This document shows positions 49,863-62,232 of a stretch of DNA of 64,000 nucleotides, piece after piece. Under the pieces are notes generated by a model. That model had not been told where the DNA came from, made no database searches, and saw only the letters and a program-made list of their open reading frames with translations. The position numbers and the translations under genes are program-made. Positions within the stretch are counted from its first letter, which is position 1; every line of letters starts with the position of its first letter. Origin of the DNA: Paramecium tetraurelia. Taxonomy: Eukaryota; Ciliophora; Oligohymenophorea; Peniculida; Parameciidae. The stretch covers positions 186,001-250,000 of the forward strand of contig NW_001799636.1 of the NCBI RefSeq assembly GCF_000165425.1, in the 5' to 3' direction.

Positions 49863-51960
49863 ATGTCAGACAGAGTGACCAGAAAAGGAAATAGCTAACC
49901 ACAAAAGGAAGAACCAAAACAAGCTAAGAAGTAAAAGGTGTAAAAGGAGAGTTATGACCTTGTACAGTTATAGGATATAGGTAATGGAGTGATATATAAA
50001 TAATAGCTCATCAATTGAGGATACACTCAATTGAGATGACCATTGCATCTAATTCTGGACATCCAACATCCTGTGCATCGATGGCAGAGATCCTGGCAGT
50101 ACTATTTTTCACAAAGGCAGGAATGCATTATAATCCAAAGGATCCAGGAGTACTTAGTGATATTGATTTTAGAATTTCGGAAACGATAGATTTGTTTTAT
50201 CGAAGGGTCATGCAGCTCCAATTTTGTATGCTGCTTGGTCGATGGTTGGTTATATTGAGGGAAAGGAATTATTAAATTTGAGAAAGATCGATTCACTTTT
50301 GGAAGGTCATCCAGTTCCAAAGTAAATGATGTTTGTATAAATATAATAGATTGCCTTTTGTCGATGTTGCAACAGGATCCTTGGGATAGGGATTATCAGT
50401 TGCAGGTGGGATGGCTTATTCATCAAAATTCTTGGACAAAATAAACAATAGATACTGGGTGTTGATGGGAGATGGGGAGATTGCTGAGGGATCAGTGTGG
50501 GAAGCAGCTCATTTAGCAAGTCATTACAAATTGGACAACCTTACAGCAATTGTAGATGTAAATAGATTGGGACAATCTGAAGAGACCTCAATTGGACATG
50601 ATATTACTGTTTATAAGAAGAGATGGGAGGCATTTGGATGGAAGACCATTGTGGTTGATGGACACAATTTGAATTTATTAACTGATGCTTTTGAATAAGT
50701 AAGTGATTCCAGAAATATTGTTTCTAGTGTAGAAATGTGAAGAATTAACCACAAGTTATAATTGCCAAAACATTCAAAGGCAAATATTTGGAAATGGAGA
50801 ACAAAGAGGATTGGCATGGAAAACCAGTGCCATAAGCATAAGTGGAGTTCGTCAAAAAACAAATGAAGTAATAGGGTGGATTCACACTCACTCCAGAGGT
50901 TCCAACATAAATTGAAAAACCTTAATAAAGTCATTTCACATTAGAAATCAATTACCCAGTGGATGGCAAGTAATCAACAAGGGAAGCATACGGAAAAGCT
51001 TTGGTGGGTTTGAGTAAAACAGATGCTAATTAACAAATTGTGGCAGTAGATGGAGATACTAAAAATTCAACCTTCTCAATTAAATACAAAGAGGCAGTCC
51101 CAACCAATTTTGTAGAGTGTTTCATAGCTGAATAAAATATGGTCGGTTGGGCTTAAGGATTCAGTTGCAGAGGAAAGGTTGCATTCGCATCTACATTTGC
51201 TGCTTTCTTTGCAAGAGCCTTTGATCAAATAAGAATGGGAGGAATCAGTGAATCTCAAGTCAAATATGTTGGATCACATGCTGGTGTTTCAATTGGTGAA
51301 GATGGACCATCCTAAATGGGTTTGGAAGATATTGCCTTATTCAGAACAATCCCAAATTGCGTTGTTTTGTATCCATCTGATGGAGTCTCTGCTGAAAGAG
51401 CCATTGAACTAGTTGCCAATCACAAGTCTCCTTGTTATGTTAGAATGAGCAGACCCTCATTGCCCATTTTGTATCCCAATAATGAAGTCTTCGAGATTGG
51501 AAAGTAAATTCTATTTTGAGTATTCGTTTTAGATCCAAAATCTTAAGACATCATGATGATGACAAGATATTGTTGATTGGTGGAGGTGTGACCACTCATG
51601 AAATATTTAAAGCAGCCAAATAATTGAGTGAATAAGACAAGATAAATGTCACAGTTTTGGACTTATTCTCAGTTAAACCCATTGATCATGATGGCATCCT
51701 TAATGCTGCCAATAAAACTGCTTTGAAAACCATACTAGTCGTAGAAGATCACTATAGTGAAGGAGGTCTGTTCGGTATTACCTATTATGTTATCATTTTT
51801 AGAGGCTGTATCATCCTCTTTGAGTTTGAACAACGAGGTCAAGATACACTCGATCCATGTAGATAAAGTGGCGAAGAGTGGCACTCCAGCATAAATGTTA
51901 TCCTTGTATCATTTGGATGCTGCAGGTATTGTTGCTAGAGTCAAATCAATTATTTAATGA
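49863..51960 (+). CDS. Transketolase
   Basis: Seven exons, six introns of 23-29 nt, give 644 residues, typical for the family. The thiamine-diphosphate site is clear: [22 protein letters not shown] and [14 protein letters not shown]. The pyrimidine-domain part has [17 protein letters not shown] and [15 protein letters not shown], and the C-terminal domain has [12 protein letters not shown]. It moves two-carbon units between sugar phosphates in the pentose phosphate pathway. A Lys/Gln-rich N-terminal extension of about 30 residues precedes the enzyme; no clear targeting signal. Every intron is required by the frame. Confidence 0.95.
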
Positions 51961-51998
51961 CAAATCATAACATCATAAATAACAGCAAAATATTCAAT

Positions 51999-53317
51999 TC
52001 AATTCAATTCTATTAATTAGTTTATGAATCCTTCATTTATACAAACCACTTCTCTACATTCCTTTACGAATTCATATGCCTTCTCAAATCCCCAATTAAA
52101 CTTCCTCATTAAATACATCACTATAAAACAAGCTGATCTCGACTTCCCCTATGCACAATGAACAAACACCTATTTTATTACAATCTCCTTCTTACTTTCC
52201 CATTCTCCATTAATGCATTCTCTATAAATTAATAAACCTCCTCAAAATACTGTTTAACATCAATATGAGGCTCATCATATATTTTAACGTTCAAATACTT
52301 TACTAAAATCAATAACTTCATTCTTACATTAATCACTGTAATTCTTGATCTCGATAGTTGCATTTACAACATGCGTTATCCCTAAAATATCTATCAGCAT
52401 TTCTGTATCCTTTGCATGATCACCTCCTCCCAAGTACAATTTGTTCTCTATTATTTCATTTGGAAATGTCTTATCCAAGAATCCCCTATTTTTGGTTATC
52501 TCATAATTTAAAAATGAATGATTTCCAAATACTATTTAAATCGGATCCAATATTATAAACAACTGCCTAACCTTATCCTTATGGAAAATCTCGTAGATCT
52601 TTAAGGTTACTCCAAATAATTCTGAATTCATGTGCAAACTGCCTTATCCAGATCCAACGTATTTTGGTTAACTTGCGGATCTCTATTTTATTTTTGGACC
52701 ATTAGAAATTGTTATCTCTTTAAATTTAAATTAATAGGCTTACCCTGTAATTCTATGACCTTCTTACTAGAAACTATACTCTGATGCTTTTTGAGATGAA
52801 GTATCGTTTATTAGGAATCTGAATCAACTAATTCATCATCATCATCTTACATTACCATGGTATATGCTCTACTCTTTATTTTATGCTTCTTTTTGTATGG
52901 CAATTTCTTTGTGATGTCATGCCACCACTTAGTCACTGTTTCTAAAGAAAGACTAAACTAATCAGAAATTTCAGATCCTTCTCCCTTAACTCTATCCTTC
53001 AATAGTAAACTGAACATATCAGATGTGTCAAATGGAACGAAGAAATTGTAATTCCTCCTTCTAGTTTGAAACAATCTCTCCAACTTCCTCTATTCAGATT
53101 ATTATTCAGGATACTAAAAGTATTTTTATACATCCTCCACATTCTCCACCTGGTGTACATAAGGAACATGAATACTATTTTTCAAATAACCATGCTGATG
53201 TTCTCTTAGATCATAAACAATGAAAGGAAACTTTTGAGAAATGTTGAAAAAGTATTAAGGAGTACAAAAATGTATTTGCATAACTTTATAAAATTAATCA
53301 TATTCTCTACTTTTCAT
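51999..53317 (-). CDS. Rhodanese-like plus dual-specificity phosphatase
   Basis: Four exons (introns of 26, 25 and 26 nt) give 413 residues. Near the N terminus FPFIVYDLREHQHGYLKNSI looks like a rhodanese fold start. The C-terminal 150 residues are a dual-specificity phosphatase: NKLYLGGGDHAKD opening, a general-acid Asp region (YDEPHID), then HCAQGKSRSACF with the catalytic Cys and Arg. The middle 150 residues contain a basic and acidic stretch of unknown role. MAP-kinase phosphatases combine these two folds, but the linker here differs, so substrate is unknown. The catalytic Cys is only exposed if the third intron is spliced just before VFVHC. Confidence 0.85.
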
Positions 53318-53438
53318 GAACCAATCAAAAAGGTATTTATATAATTGTTAAAACCCCTAAACTCATATCCAAGACCCCTTTTGTTTCCTCCCCCCACTTA
53401 TAAATTAGTTTAATTAAGTAATTAATACACATAAAAAC

Positions 53439-54649
53439 TCAATCTGCATCAGTAGTCAACAACTCACCATCATTTGTATTTGCTTGTCGAAATATCTCGA
53501 GTGCCTACCTACTGTCAATTCTCAAAACTGGATCCTCTTGCAAAATCCCATATAACAATTTTCTAATTGTTTGATTCTTAATATTTTAGAGCATCTCTTT
53601 GTTGAATTAGAATTTCTTACTCATACTCTACAGCTCCATTGAATCAGAATTTTACAGTAAATAAATTCCAGAAAATCTATTTATACAATTAATACTTACA
53701 ATTCATAAATAACAGCCCCTAAACTAAATATGTCTGACTTAAAATCGTATATGTAAGTCCTCTAAAATACCTCAGGAGCAATAAAACCGAGAGTACCACA
53801 TACCTGATATTTGTTACGAACTATCTCATCGATCCTAATTGTAAGTCCGAAATCTATCAATTTTAGTTTGTTGACATTGTTCTCTATGAAAAGAATATTT
53901 TCTGGTTTAAAATCTCTATATATGTATCCTTCTGAGTGAAAATAATTGGCCACTGATAATAATTACTAATTTGATGAAATTATACTTAAACGATAATCAA
54001 CTTCTCTTTCTCATCTAACGAATCCCTTTTTATCAGATTTTTCAATGTCTCTCCCTCAACATATTCCATGAAAATGTAAAAGCATTGTTCCTCTTTACAA
54101 AACTCTTTAAGTTACACCAGATTTGGATGCTTGAGATTCTACATACATTATACTTCATTCACAAAATCCTTATTCATAGCAGATTATTCATACCTTCTCA
54201 TTGTATTTGCTACTCTACTTCAGCGACTTGCAAGCGACCATTCTCCCATTGGATATATTTTAACATTTGAAAACCTAAGGAAGTAAGTAAATATTTTACT
54301 TTTCCAAAGGCTCCTTTACCAAGAAAGCCTACTATTTGATACAATTTAAAAATATCATGATATTGAACTTTCCCGTCAAGAAAATCCTTTAGTAGAGTTA
54401 GATTTTATTATTTCATATAGAAATATTCCCATTTATTATCAATCTGAATACCCAAAGCAAGAACATTACAATTCTTTTTATCCAACTTCCAATCCACAAC
54501 GGAATCCTATTCTAATCGCAGTATATGTGTAATCTTGCTTTTGATCTTAAATTTAAGTATGCCAATACATTTTGTAATACAATTTTATTTGAATGCAGTT
54601 CAACATTGTAAGTCTCCTTAAAAATTAAGGATTTCTTGTAGCAAATCAT
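53439..54649 (-). CDS. Protein kinase
   Basis: Six exons, five introns of 20-25 nt, give 364 residues. An N-terminal region of about 110 residues resembles a PH-type lipid- or protein-binding fold in wording (KSLIFKETYNVEL), though this is uncertain. The kinase domain then shows LGKGAFGK (Gly loop), VACKSL with the catalytic Lys, YRDFKPENILF, DFGLTI and APEVF. The catalytic loop reads YRD in place of HRD, as in many AGC and CAMK members. Length is short for the family, with no C-terminal extension. Subfamily not assigned; Paramecium has thousands of such kinases. Confidence 0.85.
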
Positions 54650-54776
54650 CGAAAAATCAATATTAAAATTATATTATTAACATATTGTCTCCTTATGTAA
54701 TTTAATTTTAAATATACTATTATAAATTTATTGGGTTTACCCACAATTCTTGTCAATTATACAATACTGATATAAA

Positions 54777-56385
54777 TGGAAAGTAAATTTTCATCATTCT
54801 CTTTTTAGTAGCCACTCTGTAGAATTAAAGATTCAATTCTAATTGCAATCATTAACTTTTTAATGATTGAGGAGTGAAGAATAAACAATAATAATGAAAA
54901 TCCTAATCTTTGTAAATTAAAAAGAGAAATAATTGCAAATTTTAATTTGATTTGTAATAATTTCAATAAATGTCTATATAAATGTATAATTTTTAATATT
55001 TTAACTGGTATTATCAGAATTATATACAATAAAAAAATCAGGATTAAAAACTGTATTTGTCCTACCTCTAAATGGATAGGATTTTGAATCACAATCAAAC
55101 AATGACCAATGGAATGTATGCCAATTGTAAGGCCCTTAATTAAAATTGAAATATCATTAATTTGATGGCAGTGATTACAGTACCAAGCTAGGATATCACT
55201 TTCCTAACACTCTATGCTAGTATTGACTGATAATAGACAGATCAATTATTTTTAGGACCAAATCCTATTTTGGTAAGACATGATTCCTTCTAATGCCGAT
55301 AAAGAAAAGGCTACAATGAGATATTGCCAAATGACATACACTGTATGTTTAATTTCGAGCCAAGTATTTCGATTTAATCCTTATGATAAAAATGTAAAGA
55401 ATTCGAATTGTTCCTTGACTATTAGCCTTAAAAAAAGGAAATGTGTGATTAATTCATATTTGTACTTGATCAAGGTAGAATTACTATTTATATAAACAGG
55501 GATCAAGTTATTTCATTCAAATTCAGAACTTTTTAAATATTACACAATTTTCAATGCTAAATAATAATAGAAATGGTTTTATTATCTATATCTTGGATAA
55601 GCAAGCAGGATTACTAAAAATTGAGTGGAATAAGTTGAATCGCACAAAAAAATGGTTTGATACTATTTAAAATGGCGTAGCTTTGGGTATCCATGATGAG
55701 CACTTTATATATGTGGTATAAAAAAGACAATTTAAATATATTATTGCTCAATATTAAATCATCAACTCTTAGATCTAAATTATTGGAAATTTGAAAGCAA
55801 GAAAATCATTTAGAAAATAATAGTATCCTAAAATTATACTTTGTTTATTACAAATATAAAATAGATATTCTTTATGAGGATAAAATATTTAGGATCTTAA
55901 GATTTGGAATCAAAGAAGTATCTATTTTTGGTAATAGAATTACAGGAATAATTACATTCGATATATTTTAATATACATTTGAACTGATACCTGATTATGT
56001 GTAATATTTTTATCATTTAAATGAAAAGATTGCTTATAAATTGCAATACTCATTAATTTATAATGAAATCAATATAACCATTTAAAAGAAAATTGTCAAA
56101 TTTTCAGTTGAATTATATACCAATAAATATAGCCCTATGAGAGTAGTCATAGGTTTTTTTGTAAGTGGAATCTTAATAACTTTGAGCTTATTATATACAA
56201 TCATAACTCTAAAGTAAAAAAATCTTTTAATTTACATGATGGAGAATAATCTTAAGAGATGTAAAGGAAAATAGGGGTCACTTTTTAAAAGTTTGGAATG
56301 TGCAAGAAGTCCGAAAATATAACACTCAAAACTTTAAAGTTTAGACCAAACATCGAATTTTGATTTAAAGAGGTTGAGAAATTGA
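54777..56385 (+). CDS. Type I-like membrane protein, 5' end unresolved
   Basis: The 3' part is solid: from about 55490 it reads one chain through introns of 25 nt (near 55470) and 22 nt (near 55845) to TGA 56383-56385. It has a beta-rich lumenal part with GFIIYILDKQAG and GIHDEHFIYVV, then one transmembrane helix (VVIGFFVSGILITLSLLYTI) and a basic cytosolic tail. Upstream, open pieces such as TGLKTVFVLPLNGQDF and NPYDKNVKNS fit the same protein, but several introns are ambiguous and the first ATG (54777) meets a TGA after 33 codons. It might have lost its 5' end or hold splice patterns I could not choose between. No family recognised. Confidence 0.55.
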
Positions 56386-56583
56386 TAATACATATTTAAG
56401 ATAACAATCAATTTTATATCTTTATAATTACTCGAAAATTTAAATCATCTGTGTTATTTCAAAGCCAAAATAAATTAAATGGTTTCAACAGAGATTTGAA
56501 TTAGCGAATAATACAAAATTACATGAAATATATACATGCAATAGTATGAATATTTTTAATTAATTAAAATTTGATTAATTACG

Positions 56584-57654
56584 ATGTTTTAGTAATAACT
56601 TGTCAATCACCTACCTTATTTGATGGCTTTAGACAAATCAAAGGATCTTGAATCCATTGGTTATTATCTTTCTGAACATCTGAAAGTGGCAGGAGGATAT
56701 TGGACAATCAATGCAATAGCTTGTCTAAACAAATTAGATGATATCAGTGAGGAGAAGAAGCAGCAATTATCAAAATGGCTTAAGGAATGTTAGAATTAAG
56801 ATGGCGGTTTTGGTGGTAATACTAATCATGATTCTCATATAACAAATACACATTACGCCATTTTACTCAGTTTTTTATTGAATTGTGAATTGGACTATGA
56901 GGCAGCAGCCAAATACGTAGCAGCAAGATAGAGAAAGGATGGATCATTTGAAGGAGATCAAGTAATTAGATCTTAAACAATATGATAGTGGGGAGAAGTG
57001 GATGCAAGATTCTCATATTGTGGGTTGTCATCCTTAACATTGTTAAACAAAAGAGATTTGATAGATGTCAAGAAGGCAGCTAGTTACATTAAGAAATGTA
57101 GAAATTTTGATGGATCATTTGGAGGAATGTATTTAAAATATTTAATCTCAATTAGTCCAGATGCAGAATCTCATGGAGCCTATGTTTTTTGTTGTGTTGG
57201 AACCCTGTATTTATGTGAGGACTTGTCTTTCAATATTGATGAATTATCAATGTGGATTCACGAGAGACAAACAAGTAAAGGAGGGTATAATAAGTTCTTA
57301 TATTGTAGATTAAATGGAAGACCTGAGAAATTGGCTGATGTGTGTTATTCTTGGTGGATGTACAGTGCATTGTGTTTATTGAAAAGAGAACAATGGATAA
57401 ATTAATAGGCCTTAGAAAATTACATACTGGAGGTATTGTTCTGATGATTTAAAATCTAGTGTTAAGATAGTGATGGGGGCATTGCCGATCGACCAAATAA
57501 TTAAGCTGATGTTTTTCATACATTCTTTGGGTTGGCAGCATTGTCATTGCTCAATGGGGATAAATATCAATTGAATCCTATTGATCCTGCATTTGCACTT
57601 CCAAAATCAATACTCAAAAATATACCTGGAGCGAGTAGATTTATTTAATCTTGA
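56584..57654 (+). CDS. Rab geranylgeranyltransferase beta subunit
   Basis: Five exons, four introns of 24-27 nt, give 321 residues, close to RABGGTB. Prenyltransferase repeats are clear: QDGGFGGN, RKDGSFEGDQ and NFDGSFGG units, then HGAYVFCCVGTLYL and SDGGIADRPNNQADVFHTFFG. Zinc ligands (Asp of the early block, Cys of CCVG, His of DVFHT) are in place. With an alpha subunit and an escort protein it adds geranylgeranyl groups to Rab GTPases in the cytosol. No residue of the metal site looks lost. Start at the first ATG of the frame. Confidence 0.92.
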
Positions 57655-57792
57655 AAATTATATCAAATTTAATAATAATAAATGTCGAGAGGAAATTAAA
57701 GAGTTTAATTGCCCCAAATTCAACAGAAATAACAAGTGGAAAATTACAATTTCATTACTTCGAAGAAGAAGACAGTTTAATTCTAATAGTCT

Positions 57793-60052
57793 ATGCCACC
57801 AGAAGACAATCAAGAGGATTGGAAGAAGAAATGTGAGGAATTATAAAAGGATGTCGAAACCAGGAATCAAACGATTTTCAGTATTCAGAGGAATTTTGAA
57901 TCTCTATCTGCTTTGTTGAAGACTGAGAAGCAAGAGAATATGGGCATTCGAGATGAAGTTGTTAGATTGAGAGAGTTGAATTCATAATTGCAATAACAAG
58001 ATAAAGATAACCAATACAAAATCAGTGAGAACTAAAGGAAGTTGAAGGAATTACAACAATATCATGATTAATTGTAGGAGGAGAGGAAATCGAATTAAAG
58101 ATAGAATGCTGAAATCAATAATTTGAAAAATTAAATTACATAACTAGAAGCAATCATTAACAGAAAAGAAAATGAAATCAGATAAATGTCATCAACCATC
58201 ACTTCTCTCCAAATGGATCTATCTTTGCTGCCTTCCTTAACAAAAGATAATGAAAAGTTACAATAAACCATAGAAACACTCAAAGAACAAATTGTATATT
58301 TAGAGGTATTTAAAATCATAATTTTTATTTAGAAATCCAATTCCGATAAAGAATTGAATCTCCAAATTGCATTCAAGAATCACACACAACTTAATAGTCT
58401 TATTGAAAACTTGAAACTCGATAATATAGCTGCACAAGGAACCATCAAACATCTTAAGTCTGAAGAGAATGTATAAATATATGAATTATCAAGATATCCC
58501 TATCGAAAATTGCCAAACAATAATAAGACATTTAAGAATTATAATCTCAAATTAAATAATTGCAAGATTAGCTTAACAATCAAAACACTGTGTTACAAAC
58601 AAGAAATTAATAGGATGGACAACAAAATTAAGCCATTTTACAATTGCAAAAGTAATTACTAGAATAACAAAAACAATATTAAATTATACTTGATGAAAAT
58701 CAAAATCTTACTAATTTTGTGAATGAAAATATGCCAATAATTGAACAATACTAATTAGTTTTATCCACTTTTGGAAACACAGATTTTGTTTAGTTAATCA
58801 AGGATTATTAGAAATTGTAATAAGATTTTAAATAAAAAAATGAAAAACTTGAATAAACACTCTAAGAGAATTAAAAATTGAATGAGAAGTTGCAATAAAG
58901 TTAACAAGAAATCACCAGCGTTAGAAGTTAAATTTCATAGTTGTAACAACAAAACAAAGAATTAAATCAAAAAGCTTCGTATTTAGAAGATGAGTTAAAA
59001 ACGACTTAAACTATTAAATCTTCATCTCTTAATAATGAGTAGATCATTAAAACCTTACAATAACAATTGAAACAAAAAGGTGAAAGTGAACAAAATATAT
59101 TATCATAAATGAGGATAATGCAATAAGAATTATAAAAATATAGTGAATTCGATGGATTAATTATGACTTATAATCAATTTACAAAACCTGTAGAGTTTAT
59201 ATTATCCTCTGATCTAAGTTAACTTAAATAGAATATCGAATAAATTACCTAATCGAACTAATTATATGTTGAAGATATTGAGCAGAGAAATAAATAAATT
59301 GAGTCCTTAACCTCATAACTCTCAGATAAAGAATAAGCTCTGAATGATTAAACCTAATAATTAGCCAGTTCTAATGCATAAATGCTGTCTTTGAAAATGA
59401 AGCTAGACTAAGCATTAATAGATTTAGATCAACTCGGCAAAGAGAGTAAGGCGTAGAAAATTTCGATTGATTCATTAGGGAATGAGTTGACTGTGGCCAA
59501 CAAAGAGAATAGGAATCTTTCATAATAGGTCTATGAATAAATGGAAAATTTGCAATAATTAAATATGAAGAATACAAATCTACAAAAAGAGTTAAACTGT
59601 ATTTTATATAAAATTTAATATTTTTAGAGAACTAAGACATCACATATAAGTTAGGGTTGGATGTAAAGAATTTGACTTAGAAACTGAAGAAAGCAGAAGA
59701 AGAATTAGAAATGCTTGTAATACTTATATTTTATTATTAGAATCCTGATAAAATGAGGGGATTGTAATTGTAATTAGATTAGAAAGAGAAGGAATTCTAA
59801 AGTCAATTGCAAAATATTGCACTTGCTTTGGATGCTTAAATCACATCCATCTCCTGTAATAGTTGCATGGAAGTATTATAAAAGACTAATACCTGTTACC
59901 CTTGTGGTCATTCTTATTGTGAGAAATGCTTCCAAAATCAATGCTAAGAATGTCAGGATTAGGATGGTTGGTTCAAGAATAAGAGATTAGATGACTTAAT
60001 TAGTAAGATAAATTATTCTAAATAAATTCTGAATACTTATAAAAAGAAATGA
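57793..60052 (+). CDS. Long coiled-coil RING protein, BRE1-like
   Basis: Five exons (introns of 27, 23, 29 and 24 nt) give 718 residues. Nearly the whole chain is a Gln/Lys/Glu-rich coiled coil. The C terminus holds a RING: CNSC, then TCYPCGHSYCEKC, then QCQEC. A long coiled coil with a C-terminal RING is the layout of Bre1/RNF20, the ubiquitin ligase for histone H2B, and of several related proteins. The short tail after the last Cys is normal for Bre1. The name rests on architecture only. A convincing E2-binding hydrophobic residue pattern is present but not decisive. Confidence 0.7.
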
Positions 60053-60625
60053 TAATTACTATAACTATAATCATTCCAAATATTAATTATATTAATATTT
60101 TATATATATTTATTTTTGCTTTTAGAAGTTGAACACTATATTAGTTAATTCATTAATTTGCGTGTAATTAACTGCTTTTACATCTTTTTTGAATATAAGT
60201 TTGTAAAGTTATCATCTTTTCGTTATTTGATTTTTATTGATCTAATGGTATAGTGACAATTATATTTTATTAAAGAACACTATATTAATATTCATAATCT
60301 AATAGAACATATTCCTTTTAAATGTTTTCTCCTTGTAATAAAATGAATTCATAATAAAATTTTTAAGACAAAATTCAACTTGTGAGCTTAAGCGACTCTT
60401 TTTCAATTTGAATAAAACACGTGACATTGGGCTATATCATCAGCTAATGATGTCCATGAACTTTAATTTTTATTAAGCTAACATTATTAGAAAGGATTGA
60501 TCCTTGAAAATTTCGTATCTGTTAATTGAAAGTATTTATAAATTCAACTTAACATACGAACCTTCCATTTAACTTATTTCCAATAAGGTTAAAAATAATA
60601 TAAATACATCACTATAAGATATTGG

Positions 60626-62232
60626 ATGAGCGAGACGAATCAAATCTAGAGACTATTGATCTCTTCTGAATTACCAGAAAATCCAATTGCCACCAAAATG
60701 ACGTTAAAAGAAGATAAGACTTGTGGAGGAAGATTTCGATGGAATTTGGTTATAAATGCCATAATGATAGCTATGGCAGCCTTTCCTTTCTATCTACCCT
60801 TAGAAGCCACTTTGGGAATCAATTGTTTCTATGCTTCTTTATGGTTATTATTTACATGTCTGGCTGTCAACACCTTATCAAAAATACACAATACAATAAA
60901 AAAAGTAACTAATTGCTAAGAATAACCTCCAAGTCCTTCCCCTATTAAATTTATTTTGATCACATTCCTTTACAAAGAACCTCTAGAATTACTTTGAAAA
61001 CTCTTCAAAATGTTTCTCAATAAAGAATTGCCAAGGAAATAATTCTGGTAGTATGTATGGAAGAAAAAACTCCAGATAAGGAATCAAAAATAAATGCTGT
61101 CTTTGAACAATTTACAAATTTTTTTGGTAAACTCATCATAACTGTGCATCCATATGGAACCCCAGGGGAAATCCCAGGTAAGTGTTCTAATAACAACTAT
61201 GGAATTAGATCGGTTTATGCTCATTTAAAGTAAAGCGAACCAAACTTTGATCCCAACAAATACTTTGTAACAAACTTTGATGTTGATAATATATTTCACA
61301 AAAATTTTCTCGATATCCAAATGATGAACATCCTCAAAGAGAAGGATAGGAACAATTATGTTTGGTAACCAGTTCTATTTTATAACTGGGGACTTGATAA
61401 ACTTAGTGTTTTTACAAGAATTACAGGATTAGCTAGAAATATGCTGATGATGGGAGCACTTATCCCCTTTAATATCAACATCATGAGTGTGTATACCGCT
61501 TCCTTATAATTATACATTGAAGGAGATTTTTGTCATCCGACTTATCAGATGGAAGATATAATCTGTTATATAAGATGGAAAACACTGAGCAAAAGATCTC
61601 TTAAGATTAAACCGATTTATTGCCCGACTATTTCAGGTCCTACATCAGGTTCAAATATGTGGTAAGAATTTGTTGAATGGGTCAGATAAAATAAGAGATG
61701 GAGTGTCGGATCTGCTGAAGTTTTCCATTACTTTGTTATAAAAGCTTCAAGAGTCTAGTTTTGTTCGGCTTTTCTGTGGGCTTGCAATTATCTGAATTAT
61801 TATGCATCTTTTATTTGTGTGTAAAGCCTGCTATTAATTACAACTACAATTAGACTTTTTGCAATGGAAAGTGATCCTATTCTTTAGCAATATTTCTGCA
61901 TACCCCTTATTATGGTTTATATTTGCCTTTTTTTTATGATATTCATGAATAAACTGGCAGTAAAATATCTTTTAAATGACATTGTAATTGAAAAAATCCC
62001 GATTTGGAAAGATTTCATTCATTGGATATTAAGTCTTTTAGTCATGGTTGGATATGGACTGACAATTTTTTATGGGTTTTGGGAAATTTTCTTTTGTGGT
62101 AAAGGTGTATGCACTCATGAACCATCAAAGAAAAAAGTTCTTGATAACATTGTCTAACGCAAAGATGATAACATTGTCTAAACAAAAGATGAAACAGTAA
62201 TTTATGTACTTTAATTATAAAGTGAACCATGA
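60626..62232 (+). CDS. Processive GT2-type glycosyltransferase with one frame change
   Basis: About 535 residues. N-terminal membrane segments (IMIAMAAFPFYLPLE) precede a GT2 catalytic domain with FILITFLYKEP, the nucleotide-sugar motif FDVDN, MEDIICYIRW and QNKRW (the QxxRW signature of chitin, cellulose and hyaluronan synthases), then several C-terminal transmembrane helices. Near 60995 the frame changes by one base between KEPLELL and KTLQNVSQQRIAKE, which belong together. A 29-nt GT-AG segment at 60905-60933 could be spliced to open the frame but would remove the conserved ITFLYKEP block. The last residues repeat DNIVQ twice. Substrate unknown; the enzyme would act at a cell membrane. Confidence 0.75.
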
